Positions 10,550 to 23,171 of a stretch of 64,000 nucleotides of DNA are shown one piece after another. This DNA comes from Heliocybe sulcata (Eukaryota; Basidiomycota; Agaricomycetes; Gloeophyllales; Gloeophyllaceae), in assembly GCA_004369045.1 (NCBI GenBank), contig ML213512.1, forward strand, positions 987,510-1,051,509. The letters are read 5' to 3'. The notes beneath the pieces were generated by a model. That model saw nothing but the letters and a program-made list of their open reading frames with translations. It was not told where the DNA came from and searched no databases. Positions within the stretch are counted from its first letter, which is position 1; each line of letters starts with the position of its first letter. Position numbers and translations under genes: made by a program.

Positions 10550-13500
10550 TCATGCTCTTTTGCCCACAAATTCCCGCCACGAGCGAACCTCCGAGGGTAT
10601 CCGACCCTCTCTGTAGGGCCGCAGACCGCCCTGCGGTATTTTCTTGCCTAAGCTCTCGACAAAGAGCTTCGCGCATCGCGCATTATTTATCAATGGCATG
10701 CCAAAGTCGACGGCATTCCTATAGCCTCACGTTAGCAAACAGCCTGGGAAGAGAAGGTCGACCGCTCACCGTCTAGCAACGTAGTCTTCGTCAGTAGCAC
10801 TGGTAGCCCGCGACTTGGCCAGATTGATAACGCAGTGAATATCATACTCGTCGAAAACCTCTCGGAGCTTTCGCTTGTCCTTGGTCGGGAAGAAGATCCG
10901 CTTCACCGAGACGTAAGGCAGTTCGTTGAAGAACTCCTCCACTTCCCGCGACGAGCAATACAACTTGAAGCCCAAGTCTTGCAGCCCCTCAGCCACGTAC
11001 CTCATCTCGGGCTGAGATACATCGCCGCCAATGAGAATACCAGACTGGGGAGGAGGAACCTTGAAACCGGTGGTGCTAAGCAGAGACGCCCAGTACGCTT
11101 CGTGGATATCCTTGCCGAAGCTTGCAACTTCACCGGTACTAGCCATCTCTATAAAAGCAGTGAGACATGATCTCAAGGTATCGGGCAATTTATGGACTTA
11201 CCACATCCGAGGAAGGGATCTGCGCCCGGCAGACGAGTCCACGAGAACTGCGGTACCTTGATGCAGACGTAGTCGCGAGGCTGAGCCATCAAGTCGACTG
11301 GCTCAGGAACATTCTGGTCTGCAATCGCAGCCGACGCAATCTCGACGAAGTTCTGCCCAAGGACCTTCGAGACGAAGGGGAACGACCGCGAAGCCCGGAG
11401 GTTACACTCGATGACCTTGAACTGCGCTTCCTCGCCCTCAACGTCAGAGTCCTTCCGAATGACCTGCATATTGAACGGTCCGGAGATCTCGAACGCGCTC
11501 GCGACCTTCTGCGCGATCTCCTTCAAGCGACCCATTTCCGAACCGTCCAAGCTGAAAGGCGGGAGGACCAACGTGGCGTCGCCGGAGTGAACACCGGCGT
11601 TCTCGACATGCTCCGAGATAGCGTGGACGAGCAGGCGGCCCTTGTGTGCAACAGCGTCGACGTCGATCTCTTTGGCATTGTCGATGAATTTTGTGATAAC
11701 CACTGGGTGCAAAGGGGACACCGCCGCCGCCGCGGACAGGTGGTAGTCGAGAGTGGACTCCTCGTACACGACGTTCATAGCTGCGCCGGACAGCACATAC
11801 GACGGACGTATGAGCACGGGGTACCTATGGCAGGTATGTTAGTATCACTGAGGAAGCCAGGCGAAAGAACTACCATACCCGACTTTGTGCGCAAACTCCT
11901 TGGCGGCATCAACGGTGGTGACCTCCGTCCACTCGGGCTGGTCAACGCCAATGCTGTCGAGGATGGAAGAGAACTTGTGCCGGTCTTCCGCAGAGTCGAT
12001 CTTCTCGGGATCAGTCCCAAGCACCTTAACATCGTTATTCTTCAAGCGCAGAGCGATATTCTGTGGTAATTGGCCTATTCCCGTCCCACCCATCAGTCTC
12101 CTGCCGATTTGATAACCCGTAAAACGTACCCCCCACACTGACAACAACACCGCTCGCACCCTCGAGCTCGTAGATATCCATCACGCGCTCAAAACTAAGT
12201 TCCTCAAAGTACAACCGGTCCGCCTCGTCAAAGTCAGTCGACACCGTCTCGGGATTATAGTTCACCATGACTGTCTTGTTGCCCATCTGGCGTAGCTGCC
12301 TCGCGCACGTAACAGCGCACCAGTCGAACTCGACACTGCTCCCGATGCGGTAGACGCCGCTGCCCAGCACCATTGTGCCGTGCTCGTCAAACTCAATGTC
12401 GTGCTCCGAGGCGTTGTACGTGGTGTAGAGGTAGTTGGTGTGCGCTGGATACTCGGCCGCGAGGGTGTCGATGCGCTTGACGAAGGGCGTAATCCCGAGC
12501 GACTTGCGGTGCGCGCGGACGGCGTCTTCGGAGGAGGTGACCAGGTCCGCGATGTGCGAGTCGGAGAAACCTTGCTTCTTGGCGCGAGAGAGGATGTCCT
12601 TGTGGAGGTTCTCGATCGAGGCGGCCGTTTTCAGTGCATAGACCGTCTGCACGATGTTGTCAATCTTGTACAAGAACCACTATTCCAGAAACCAGTCAGC
12701 AGCGGTCTATTCGCCGAAACGGTCCCTCCCTACCTTGTCGATTTTCGTCAAGTCATGAATCTGATCGACCGTATAGTTCTTATGATACATCGCATACGCA
12801 ATCGCAAACAAGCGCGTATCCGTTGGGTTCACCAATGCTTCGTCCAGATCCTCCGGGCTGACATACGCCTCGAAGCCCTTGTACCTCGGGTCGATCTGGC
12901 GGATCGCCTTCTGCAGGCTCTCCTCCCACGTCCGCCCGATGGCCATGACCTCGCCGACGGACTTCATCGACGACCCAATGTGGCGGTCGACCTGCGTCGA
13001 GAACTTCGCGAGATCCCACTTCGGTATCTTCGTGACGATGTAGTCTAGTGAAGGCTCGAAGCACGCCGTCGTCGTCTTCGTCACCGCGTTCGGCAGCTCC
13101 GGAAGCGTGTGCCCCAGCGCGATCTTGGCAGCGGTGTAGGCGAGTGGGTAGCCTGTTGCTTTGGACGCCAGGGCGCTGCTCCGGACGTTAATTTCGATTG
13201 ATGCAGGAAGACGTATTCCCTACCTTGACCGACTCAACCGGGCGTTGACCTCGATAACGCAGTACTCTTTCGAGTACGGACTGAGCGCGTATTGGATGTT
13301 GCACTCGCCCACGACGCCAAGGTGCCGGATAACCTTCAATGCCGCAGTGCGCAGCATATGGTACTCCTCGTCGGGCAACGTCTGGGACGGTGCGACGACG
13401 ATCGATTCGCCGGTGTGGATACCAAGTGGGTCGAAGTTCTCCATGTTGCAGCAGATGATGGTATTCTGAGGGCCGCCGACGTTAGATCAGCGTACTCATC

Positions 13501-14492
13501 GACAGACCTATACGTGACTCACATCAGCAGCATCGCGCACAACCTCATATTCCAACTCCTTCCAGCCTTTCATGCTGCGCTCGATGAGCGCCTGAGGGCT
13601 GAGACTGAGACTCTTTGCTGCGAGATCGCGGAGTTCGTCGGGGTCGTTTGCGAAACCTGAGCCGAGACCACCGAGGGCGTATGCAGACCGTAGGATGACG
13701 GGATAACCAATCTTCTCGGCAGCAGCAAGGGCATCCTTTACCGACGAAACTGCAGTTGACTGCGCGACTGGGATGTCAATTTCTGGCGAGCGTATTGAGC
13801 AGGTCAAGTCCTCCATCCATTGCAGAATTAGTGGATAGTGGTGACTCACCTTTGAGAGCCTGGACGAAGAGATCCCGGTCCTCGGAGACTTCCAAAGTAC
13901 GTATAGGCGTCCCGAGGACTTGCACGCCGAGCCGCTCGAGTACACCCATCTTGTCCAATTGGATACCGACGTTGAGAGCACTCTGGCCACCAAACGTGAG
14001 CAAGATTCCATCAGGCCTCTCTTTCTCCAAGACGTATGCGACATAGTCTGCGGTGATAGGCAAGAAGTATACTTCCGAAGCAAGTTCGTGAGACGTTTGC
14101 CATGTCGCGATGTTGGGATTGATGAGGACTGCATCGACGCCTTCCTCGCGGAGTGCTTTGAGCGCTTGAGAACCGGAGTAGTCGAATTCACCAGCCTGGC
14201 CGATGCTGAGCCCACCACTGCCGACAATGAGGACTTTCTGGACATCTGGGCGAGGAAGCTTTGGGAGAACTTTCGCGGAGATCCTTCTGGCAAGCTCAGA
14301 GGGGGAGTTCAAGACGTGTTCGCCTTCCTTTGGTTTGTATCCGATGATAGGATCCGCAACTGCTCGCGCGATCGGGGTCGGGACGGGAAAGAGTCTGGGG
14401 GTGTAGACATGGAATGACCGTAGAGATTGAGCAGACCGGCCGAGATGGCGACTGAGCGACTTGCACGCGGTCGCCAGGGGCAACAAGCCCAT
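10550..14492 (-). CDS. CPA2: Carbamoyl-phosphate synthase, arginine-specific, large subunit
   Basis: Makes carbamoyl phosphate from bicarbonate, ATP and small-subunit-derived ammonia for arginine synthesis. The start at 14492 yields a basic, serine-rich leader ([20 protein letters not shown]) fitting mitochondrial import. First ATP-grasp half: [68 protein letters not shown]. An oligomerisation segment follows ([20 protein letters not shown]). Second half: [64 protein letters not shown]. The C-terminal allosteric domain runs from [12 protein letters not shown] to a terminal exon ending KRA at 10550. I count eight short introns (near 13830, 13490, 13190, 12700, 12100, 11850, 11170 and 10750). 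There is no fused glutaminase or ATCase, which separates it from the pyrimidine enzyme. Intact. Confidence 0.95.
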
Positions 14493-15602
14493 TTTTGAGA
14501 GAGGGCAGAGCGCAAGACCAACCTGTCCGAGTCACTCAAATTTCAGGATTGTACCTTGACGTCAATGACTGTGGGAATTGTATGCGAAGCTTGTTTCTCT
14601 GCCGCCGGAACGAATTTGTATATGACTACGCGAGAAGACCGCGGTCAAACGTCGTTGCTGCGCGGAGTACTCACTGCGTGAGAAATCATACCTTCGTCAG
14701 AACTAGAGGTAAAGGCGCACCGTCTTCATACTGAACGGTATTGCTGAAGATCCGTGAGACCGGGCGAGCTGGACTGGATCTCGTAAAATCAGGGTTATCA
14801 GGTCAGGCCAAGACGCTGACGCTGTCAGGAAATTTTGGCTCGGGAAGGCTGAACGCGAGAGTCTCAGGAATGGGGGAAGGGGAAAAAGATAATGGAGTGT
14901 AAAGTCGAGCACCGTCGCCTTATATATGCAGAGGCCTTTACAGTATGACGTAGCCATGAGCCGACGTCAGACACAGAAGACAAGACAGTAAAGGAGGTAA
15001 GGGAGAAGCAATGTGAAGTGGGGTGAAAAACATGCTAAAAGGGGACATATGAGTACCATACCGGGACAACTAGGATTGTGGCATGAGGCTGAGCATGGTG
15101 CTATTCGTACTAAAGGGCATATATCATATATCATAAGTAGAGCCCCGTTGTCTCATTATTAATGTCTTTTGCGCAGCGTTTGGCAAGAAAATTGTACTTG
15201 TATGGCTGACATCATAGGCGACTTTCCATCGAGCTTTCATTCTGAGGATTTCCCGTGCGACAGTAGTCATCGTGCATCAAGCATTTTGGAGAGAGAAGAC
15301 AAAGATTGTTTCCGTTAGGTAAGCTTATGCCAGGGCAGTATCTGTATTCAATATTTAATTACGATGGACGGATTCTAGTCTACTGCACTAGTGATGGCCT
15401 CGAGACAACTCGAAAACAACGCTCATGATCAACTTAGCCACTTAGAGTTACTAAACGCGTGTTTGCCGCTTTTGTTATTGCTAAATCAACTTAGCGAACA
15501 TTGTAAGCTCGCTCGCGCCTGGAGTCGGTACTCAGTGTGGTAAGAGCAGCGTATGTCGGCGACAATCGATTCGTCGAAGGTCTGGGAATTTCAGATCTTG
15601 GG
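14493..15602. other. Intergenic region upstream of CPA2
   Basis: No supported gene. It should contain the CPA2 promoter on the minus strand. The part after 15100 becomes AT-rich with only short, unrelated open frames. Confidence 0.45.
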
Positions 15603-15635
15603 CAATACGACCCCCAGAAAAAACAGTCCCACGCC
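15603..15635 (+). repeat. 33-bp inverted-repeat copy, left
   Basis: This 33-base stretch beginning CAATACGACCCCCAG is identical to the reverse complement of 16335-16367. Similarity extends weakly on both sides (CTGACT just inside; an AATTTCA-like match outside). The two copies face each other and enclose about 700 bp that includes the tRNA-Val-like sequence. Confidence 0.85.
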
Positions 15636-15848
15636 ACCCTGACTGCGCTTTTAGTGGGAGGATATTGATCAGTGACTGTGGGCAATCTGGCAGAGAGGCA
15701 ATCAAGCCATAGGTCAAGTACACTAGTCTAATGTGTTTGAGTAACTGGAAGCAGATAAAGGTGCAATATTGAGCGGTTTGAGGGGCAACAAGTGTATTTG
15801 AGCCGAAAAACGAAGGTCATATATACATTATAGCTCTCAAACCTATAA

Positions 15849-15929
15849 GCAGACGTGGTGTAGCGGATATTGTTTATCATTTCGGCTTACATGGCATGCT
15901 GAAGGTTGCCGGTTCGAGCCTCACCGTTT
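15849..15929 (+). tRNA. tRNA-Val(UAC)-like gene, probable pseudogene or SINE head
   Basis: An A box (TGGTGTAGCGG, 15856-15866) and a B box (GGTTCGAGCC, 15911-15920) are present. The acceptor strands GCAGACG (15849-15855) and CGTTTGT pair along all seven positions counting two G-U pairs, with a following A as discriminator. The anticodon stem TTCGG/CTGAA also pairs and the loop begins CTTACA, giving UAC (valine). A run of five T at 15936-15940 could terminate RNA polymerase III. Against function: the D loop is enlarged, the anticodon loop holds about six extra bases (a very short intron or an insertion), and the T stem has two mismatches. A decayed tRNA or tRNA-derived repeat is more likely than a working tRNA. 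Confidence 0.5.
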
Positions 15930-16213
15930 GTAGGGTTTTTATGGTCAGGGCACATGTCGATTCGTCTACACCATAAGATTTTTGGCAATTACTGGCACAG
16001 TACTATGTTGTGTTCTATCTTATATTCTATTCTTGCTTACAGAAAACTTCACAATTCCAGCACACCCTTCGAGTGGCTCGAAGTTAGCGCGCGGTCACAT
16101 TTGTGGCGCTACGGGAGTTATCTTCCATTTTCGGTAGTTGCGACCTCAGTCCGTGTTGGGAGGATTGCATTTCCTCTTGGAGTGACACTGCCAGTACGAC
16201 CATGTATCTACCC

Positions 16214-16243
16214 TGATACATAATGGACTGATACATAATGGAC
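16214..16243. repeat. 15-bp perfect tandem repeat, two copies
   Basis: TGATACATAATGGAC is repeated exactly at 16214-16228 and 16229-16243, about 270 bp upstream of the start of the acidic protein gene and inside the segment bounded by the inverted repeats. Confidence 0.85.
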
Positions 16244-16334
16244 TTAGACGATCGACAATCTGCTTCCGCATCCACGACCACACTTCGCATTTCGCGTACG
16301 TGAGCAAACCACGTGCGGCTTGATTAGTCAGCGA

Positions 16335-16367
16335 GGCGTGGGACTGTTTTTTCTGGGGGTCGTATTG
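16335..16367 (-). repeat. 33-bp inverted-repeat copy, right
   Basis: Reverse complement of 15603-15635, identical over 33 bases. It lies 145 bp upstream of the next start codon, so it may fall in that gene's promoter or leader. Confidence 0.85.
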
Positions 16368-16511
16368 TACAAGTTGAATTTCAGGCCCCGCAGCAGTCAC
16401 GACGGTGTGACATTCCGTGACAAACCCGCGTCAACGACAACAACAACAACCACACCTTGCCATCGTCTTCGCCACACACATCATCTACACCCGACAACCG
16501 AGGCGACCAGA

Positions 16512-19500
16512 ATGTCGAATCCTTACAGAACGCCGAGTGTCAGGTTGCCTGCGGTGCCTAAAGCAACGTCGGCGACAACTTATCCGAAACGAGTCACAAG
16601 CCTGAAGCCACCAATTATCAACCCATACGACAAGTTCACCGCGTCGGAGTTCGACGCGTGGGTGAGCGATCTGAAAGGCGCACTGAAGAAGGCCTTGGGA
16701 AGGGACGACGAGATTGACGCTATGCCGCCGGCCGTGGACGCGACGGAGGAGGCGGAAGTGGAGATGGAGCTGGAGGACTCGTTTGCGGACTACAGGTCGC
16801 GTCAGAGCGCGAAGGGCAAAGGGAGAGACCCGCGAGAAGGCCCGGGGCTGTTCTCTCTGCGCGATGTGGGGACCGATGGGATGCCGCGTGTCGCGATGGA
16901 GGTAGACAGACCTGAGACCGACGAGGGCTCAGAAGGCGCGGAAGACTTTGTAGAGGAGGAGGACGGAGAGAGCGCTCAGCCCGTGCGCGGCGCTGCGAAC
17001 GGTGAGGGAAGCTCTGGTCAGCCGATCGAACTTCTCTCCGACGATGAGGACGAGGAGCCGCTGTCTTTACCGCCTAAGCGCCACGACGCTGACGACGACT
17101 TATATGAATGGTCAGACCAGGAGGATGATGGTATGTTTATCTAGTAAGATCCGTCTACTCCACGCATCTAATTGCCTACAGGATCACCTGTCGGGGCTCC
17201 CGAGATCAGAGACCCATGGGAAGGACCGCGAAAGTACGCGGAGGACTTCTACGCAGGCGGTGATGACGACCTGTACGCGGGCGTGGGAGGCTACCAGCCC
17301 AGAGAGTTCAGCCATGCGGACGACGACGACGACGAGCCCGGCATGGTTCTCACTCCTGACATCGGCGCCGAAGCTGACGAGGCACTCAAAGACTCGGACG
17401 AGGAGTCGGAGCCCGATTACCCGTGGGCCGACCCGGAGCATGACCCAGACATAGAAGAATACAGCGGGTTCCCGTCGCGCAGGCATGGCTATGCGCGGCA
17501 GCTCATGGACGGGTGGGAGGACCCAGGGATGGACTTTTATGCGGGCGGGGATGGCATTGAGAGCGAGGATGTGGATCCTAATAGTCTTACACCTCGGTTC
17601 GAGGACGGGGCGCTTTCTCCGGTTGTGGAGCACGAGGTGATAGATATTCTATCGGACGATGAGGAGGCGCCCGAGGCGCCGGCAGACCTTGCGCCGGCCT
17701 GGAGAGAGTCTTCTGAAGAAGCTGCATTTGACTTCGACGAGGATGAAGCGCATATGAATAGAACAAATGGTAGGTCGCTTGTTTTCGCAATGTGTATGTA
17801 TAATGGATCTCACAATCGCAGCTACAAAAGTATCGCAAGCCAAGAAGCTCGATTTTGGCGGAGAACTACAGGTGCAGCCCGGCTTCGCTTACCAGACGCA
17901 GGAAGACTCCGTTCCCCAGGAGACTCCGTTCTCCTTGCCTGGCGTGGCATCGTACTCTCCTAAGACGCCTCCTGCTTATTTCCCCCGAGCGCATTCCAGG
18001 ACTCCCGAGATGGCGGCAAATGGCCACGTCGATTGGAGCTGGCCGCCTGCTTTTTCAGCCGATGGTGCCACGCTGATGGAGGAGGGATCTGGTGTGGGCG
18101 GCTTCGAAGTCGATGAGGTTCCTGAGGAAGATCAGACCCAGACTCAGCAGCCCGATACAGGCGATGCAAGTGTGGTGGCTGAGAATACGGCTGAAGCAGC
18201 CGTGTCGACCGCCGCTCCAGGTAATGCCGACGTTAATGAGGAGGAGGTTGCGAAGGCGCTTGCGGCAGAGATCCAAGCAGACCTTACTGCGTTCGATGCC
18301 GTGCTGCAGGCGGCGTTCGACGCGGCTAATGCAGCCGTGGAGGATCAGACTATGGAGTCCATGGTGGACTTCGGCTTGGAGGGTGTCGGAGAGGACGGGG
18401 ATGCAGGCGTGACTGCTGTGGAAGCGGAAGAGGCGGTTGAGCGGGCTACGTTGGCGTCCCTCGAAGGTGTCCTTGATACGCAAAATGCTGAGGTTGTGGG
18501 TCCTGCTGAGGCTTCGGGCTCTGCTGAGACGTCGGAGGAGAGTATGCTGATTGTCGCTGCTGAATTGGAAGTCGAAGAGGAGCCACAGCGAGCAGGAGTG
18601 ACTGGAGAGACCGGGCTTGAGTATGGTGTTGAGGAGGAGGAAGAGGATGCGGAAGGGGAGGTGGATGAACTTGATGATGAGGATGTTGTGTCTGTCTCGG
18701 CGTCCGAGTACGCTGTGAGGAGGTCTCAAACGCGTGAGTATACTGTCGAAGAGGCGAGGTCGGAGCGGATATGGAGCCAGGTGAGTAATTTGTACGCAAG
18801 TGTAGCTCAAAGCGTGATTATGTGTCCGACAGGTCCCGGAGGAGAGTATCCTGGCCGACGAGACTGCGAATGAGGTGGTCGAGAAGGTGCCCGAGGAGAC
18901 AGCTGATGTGGATGAGGCGGAGAGCAAGATCCCTAGCCAGGGAACGACACAAGAGACGCTTGTTGCTGAAGATCAAGTCGACTTTGATGGAATTATTAGT
19001 GAGAAAGCTGTCAATGAAGCTGTGGTTCAAGTATGTTTAGTTCTGAAAGAGATACGACCGACGCTAATGACAAATGCAGGAATTGAATGCCGCAGTTGCG
19101 GAAACTACGCCTTTGGTGGACGGTGAAGCGGATAATGAGATGATGGTCGTCATTCAGGAGACCGAAGTCGAGCAGGCGCAAGCGCTGGAGAAGGTTCCTG
19201 GTCTGGTATCTGACCGGACCGAAGAAACTTCATCTGTGGAAGTGGCAGAATATGGATCTGGTGCAAGTCAGCTTCACGAGGATCCAGAGATGCCAGTGGT
19301 GGAGGAACCTTTCTCAGCGGCACAACCGGAGCTGGTGGTTTCTGCAGAAGCTGCGTCGCCCAGCGGGCTGCTGGACGGCGTGCTGCCTCCTATCATGGCG
19401 AATTCCGAAGTGCCTGACCCTGCGAGCGTCGGGCATACTCCGGGGGCGACGACCCCCGTTGCTTCTTTGATGCCCTTCATTGTTGGTCGCACTTTCTCGG

Positions 19501-22494
19501 ACACGGGATTGTTCACTCCGTTCGGGGAGGGTTCTGGTGTCACCACTCCCGAGCCGGAGAGGGATGACGAGATTTTGCAGGTGCCCGCTCAGCCGGACGC
19601 AATGGAACCTCCTGAGGCTACCGTGGAACAAGTTGATAGCGATGAGGTGGTAGAGGAGGTGCTACTTGAGGATGCCATCAGCGCTGAGGAAGCACCGCAG
19701 GACGAGGAGCCCGCGACCAAAGAGCGCGTACCCGCAGTCGTCGTGGAGGAGCCTACTAGCAACCCAGCTGCTCTCGAAGAATTAACACCTGACGTCGCCG
19801 AAGCTGACACGTCTATTGAACATTCTGATGTGCAGTCAGTAGATCTGCATCCTCCGTCCCAGCCTTTGCTGCATCCGGATCCTTATCCATACAGCTTGTC
19901 TACCCCCGTTGGGGAGACTTTGACGAGTGGACTTTTCGATTTGCAGCCAGAAGCGCCTGCGACGAACATGTCGAGCGAAGTTCTTGATATCCTCGGGCAG
20001 GACCTGGATCTGGACGACTTGGAACTGACGTACCCTGAAGCTCGCTCGCTATCTCCTGAAGCAGATAGACGGATCCCGGTGGAGCCTGCTTTTGAGGCCC
20101 CGGTTTACCGCTACCCGCCGCTGTCCATCGAAGATATGCCGCATTTGCGTCTCGTGCACGACGGGCATACACAGCCAGGTGTCGTTTCACCAAGGCTCGG
20201 AAGTGAGCAGCTTGCGCACCCAGGGATGCCGGTTGCTCCCGGTGCTCTGGCTGAAGAGGAAGAGGAAGACATGCCCAGGCCCGAGGAAGAGGAGGAGTCA
20301 GGGCCAGAAGAGTCTCAGGTTACGCAGTACGTATATCATGGTCCAAAATTAACTCCATCGTGCTGACAGGATGATGCAGCAGTGTACCTCCGCTGCCGAT
20401 GGAGTCCGACGAAAGAGACAACTTATCCAAGTCGTCGCAACCACCACAGGAGACTGGTGAGTCGAGTGATGCACCCTACATTCGTAGACTAAGGTCTTTC
20501 TTTCACGTGTAGGCAGTAGCCAGGCTCATCCAGAAAATGGTGCATCTGAGGAGGCTCACGCGCCTGTCCCGGTTTCCAGTGTCTCTGAGGAGGGTGCTAC
20601 CCCCGGTGCCACCCAAGGTGCGCCACAAGATAGTAAGAAAGGAATTATCAACGGCTCCGACGAGGCAGCCCCATCGCTCAAGCGAAAACGTGATTCCCTT
20701 CCCCATCTTCAATTGCCTGACAATACCGGAAATAGCAAGACCAGCGCAACGGATGCCAATGAGACGCCGGCGCCTGCCGGCAAGAAGAGCCGTAAGATTA
20801 GGGGCAAACCCAAGAAAAAGATCTTTGTCAAACCGAAGGCGGAGGTTGTCAGTGATGCGGGGTCTTCCAGCTCAGCTGCCAGTGTAGCTGCCCAAATACT
20901 GGCCTCATCTAGCAGGGTACCTTCTCGCTCCTCTTCCGTGGCTTCAGAGCCTTCTCCTACAGCCCAGAAGCCATCTGGGCTCAAGATACACATCAGACCT
21001 CTCCGGCTGGAGAATGATAGAGTCTTTCATCACCATGGTCGCAAACCCAGATTCCCGACTCCTCTGCCGACTTTGACGCGGTCGCGGCCCAAAGTTCAGA
21101 GGCAGCGCAAATCCATAAGGCCATCCAAAGCGGAGGTGGAGCCGGAGATCAAGGATACCCAGGAGAGAAATGTTACCCCAGAGCCTGAAGTTACCCGGGA
21201 GGCCGAAGTTCCTACGCCGACGGAGTCTGTTCCTACAGCTGAAGCTGCTCCCGAGGCCGGGTCATCGCTTACACCTAAGCCGGAATACAAGTCGGAGCTG
21301 GCACAAGACTCTCATCGCGAACAAGCGTCTGAGATTGAGCCCTCTTCGTTGCCTCCCGCTCCTCCGACCTCTCCAGTTAAGCTGGCCCCGTCGCAGTCAA
21401 CGGTTGCGCGGACGGAGAGCACTCCTCAGACTCCATCGTTGAAGTCACCCCGTGAATCGCAAACTCAGTACAGCTCCCCCGTAACTCGTTCGCACTGTCT
21501 GTATCACGTCATAAGCATTCCTCGGGAAGACAATGGCCCCCGGATCACTTTCATGGTGCCGGGTTGTTCCCTGCTAGACCAGGATCTCATAAACGGGGAG
21601 GACATCGTCGACGTACGTGAGGCGACCAGGGAGGACGAGCGGCGGGCTGTCGATGATATTGAGACCCTTGGGTTCGACGAGGGTCTGCTAGTTGTGCTCA
21701 AGGCGCTTGTGAACGGGGATCATCAGTCGATCTTCTACCTCCCCGCTTCTTCAGAAGACCCATCAGCGCTGAACAATAACCGTCGACGCCTCTCGGCGGC
21801 GAGCACCAGTAAACCCGGGAGCAATCAGACCACGCCCGTGTCTACGAGACGGAAGCGTTTGCCTGCCAATAAAACCTCTATCGACCGCAAAGGCATATCT
21901 CGGACCTCTGAAGCTGCTCCACAATCTGCTTCCGTCAACGGAACGGTTGTTGGATCTCGAGACGGGTCGCCCGCAGACACGGCCGAATCGAAGCAAGATG
22001 CTAGCAGTTCCGACTCTCGCGAGACTGACTCCTTCGGCGAGGACGATTTCGATCAATCACGACTGCCTCCCAAGCGTAGGAAATATATGTCCCATGAGGG
22101 AAGCATGACAAGTCGCCCTCAAGAGATTGCGGAGAGCGACGAGCGGCCCTCAGCTTCTGGATCCAATAATCCCGAAGGCGGCGAAGCTCCGCTGAAATCG
22201 GTCCCTGCCCATCGTCTTAGGCCTAGACGCTCCAAGCGTCTGAGCGCAGATGCTTCTGCTTACAAGCCTGAAGACAATTCGAGCCATGAGGAGTCGGCGG
22301 ACGATGAGGAGCGACTTACGGCTCGACGAATGAAGAGGAAGCCTTCAGGCGGGAAAAGGGGCACCAAGCGAGGTCGTGAGGTTACCAATGGCGTCGAAGC
22401 ATCTGGTGACCGCGATGTCAAACGGTCCCGCGTGGAAGAGAATGTCTCCTCTGGAAACAGTGGCAATGCCCGCGCCTCAAATCCGATTTCTTGA
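16512..22494 (+). CDS. Large acidic nuclear-type protein with SUMO-interaction-like motifs (hypothetical)
   Basis: Not recognised as a named family. Seven exons (16512-17130, 17182-17769, 17822-18780, 18833-19030, 19080-20326, 20380-20456, 20513-22494) join to 5670 nt, 1,889 residues. The ATG at 16512 was chosen because upstream codons are low-complexity leader. A short ordered N-terminal patch (DKFTASEFDAWVSDLKGALK) precedes a very acidic, disordered body. Two SUMO-interaction-like motifs occur: PIELLSDDEDEE near residue 170 and VIDILSDDEE near residue 360. Basic clusters that could be nuclear signals follow (LKRKRDS, KKSRKIRGKPKKK, RPRRSKRLS). A probably folded patch lies at residues about 1555-1640 (CLYHVISIPREDNGPR to LVNGDHQSIFYLP). 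Role unknown; a nuclear scaffold or SUMO-pathway partner is inference only. Confidence 0.8.
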
Positions 22495-23171
22495 CCGAGC
22501 TGAACTTCCGATCAATTCTTAGCCGACGAGAAGATGTTTTCGATGCGTTTTCCTGTATTTTTATTCATCCTTGTTGTTATTAGTCCTTTATTTTGTTCTC
22601 CGAATGGTCAAAACAATATATCTGCAGCTCAGCGCTGAAGCTCAACTGGGCTCCTGAATGTTTTTCAGTCTGAACATAAGTAGCTAGGGGATGACTGTCT
22701 TTGCTTGGCACACGTTCTCGGGCATAATCTTCCCTAGTTTTTCGATTTTTAATACTCGACGCAACCTGGCCATTAGCGCTAGCGCTAGCGGTCGGCTACT
22801 GTGTCCGGGCCTTTGCATTTCGTACTACCTATGAGTGTGGTCCCTTTTGCCGTGCAGGTAGATGGCGAGCAGGTAGGGGGACAGACTACCGTACATCGAG
22901 AATGAGCCTGAGTGCCCCCTCTCATGCAGCGCGACAGCCTCCTGCGGTGACTCATCAGGTACGCAGCGAGAGTCGGTCTCCGGGCGGCGGTGGTTGGTCG
23001 ACTTTCACACTCTCACCTGGCCTAAATCGGCCAAGTCGAAAGTCTCCATTCTTCATGGAGAGAATTTCGTTCGACCCAGTACGCAGAGACCGAACAAGGC
23101 CTCCTCGGAGAGAAACTCATTGCAGACCATATTGGAACATTCCATTCCGAGACATAGATACACCACCGGAC
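22495..23171. other. Intergenic region, convergent gene ends
   Basis: Lies between the 3' ends of the acidic-protein gene (plus) and the SDR gene (minus). It contains a T-rich stretch just after 22550 fitting a 3' untranslated region and a short GCTAGC-like repeat near 22780. No gene seen. Confidence 0.45.

Noticed and set aside
10550-10680. Apparent early end of CPA2 at about 10770
   Set aside because: A short intron there leads to a last exon reading [14 protein letters not shown] and onward, the normal C-terminal end of the large subunit.
11167-12069. 300-codon plus-strand open frame
   Set aside because: Antisense to the second ATP-grasp half of CPA2; no motif of its own.
12380-13048. 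222-codon plus-strand open frame
   Set aside because: Exactly antisense to CPA2 exons, whose protein motifs are unmistakable; its arginine/valine-rich translation is a mirror of GC-rich coding DNA.
18055-18927. 290-codon minus-strand open frame
   Set aside because: Antisense to the acidic-protein exon; the His/Leu/Arg-rich translation is what the complement of Glu/Asp/Ala codons gives.
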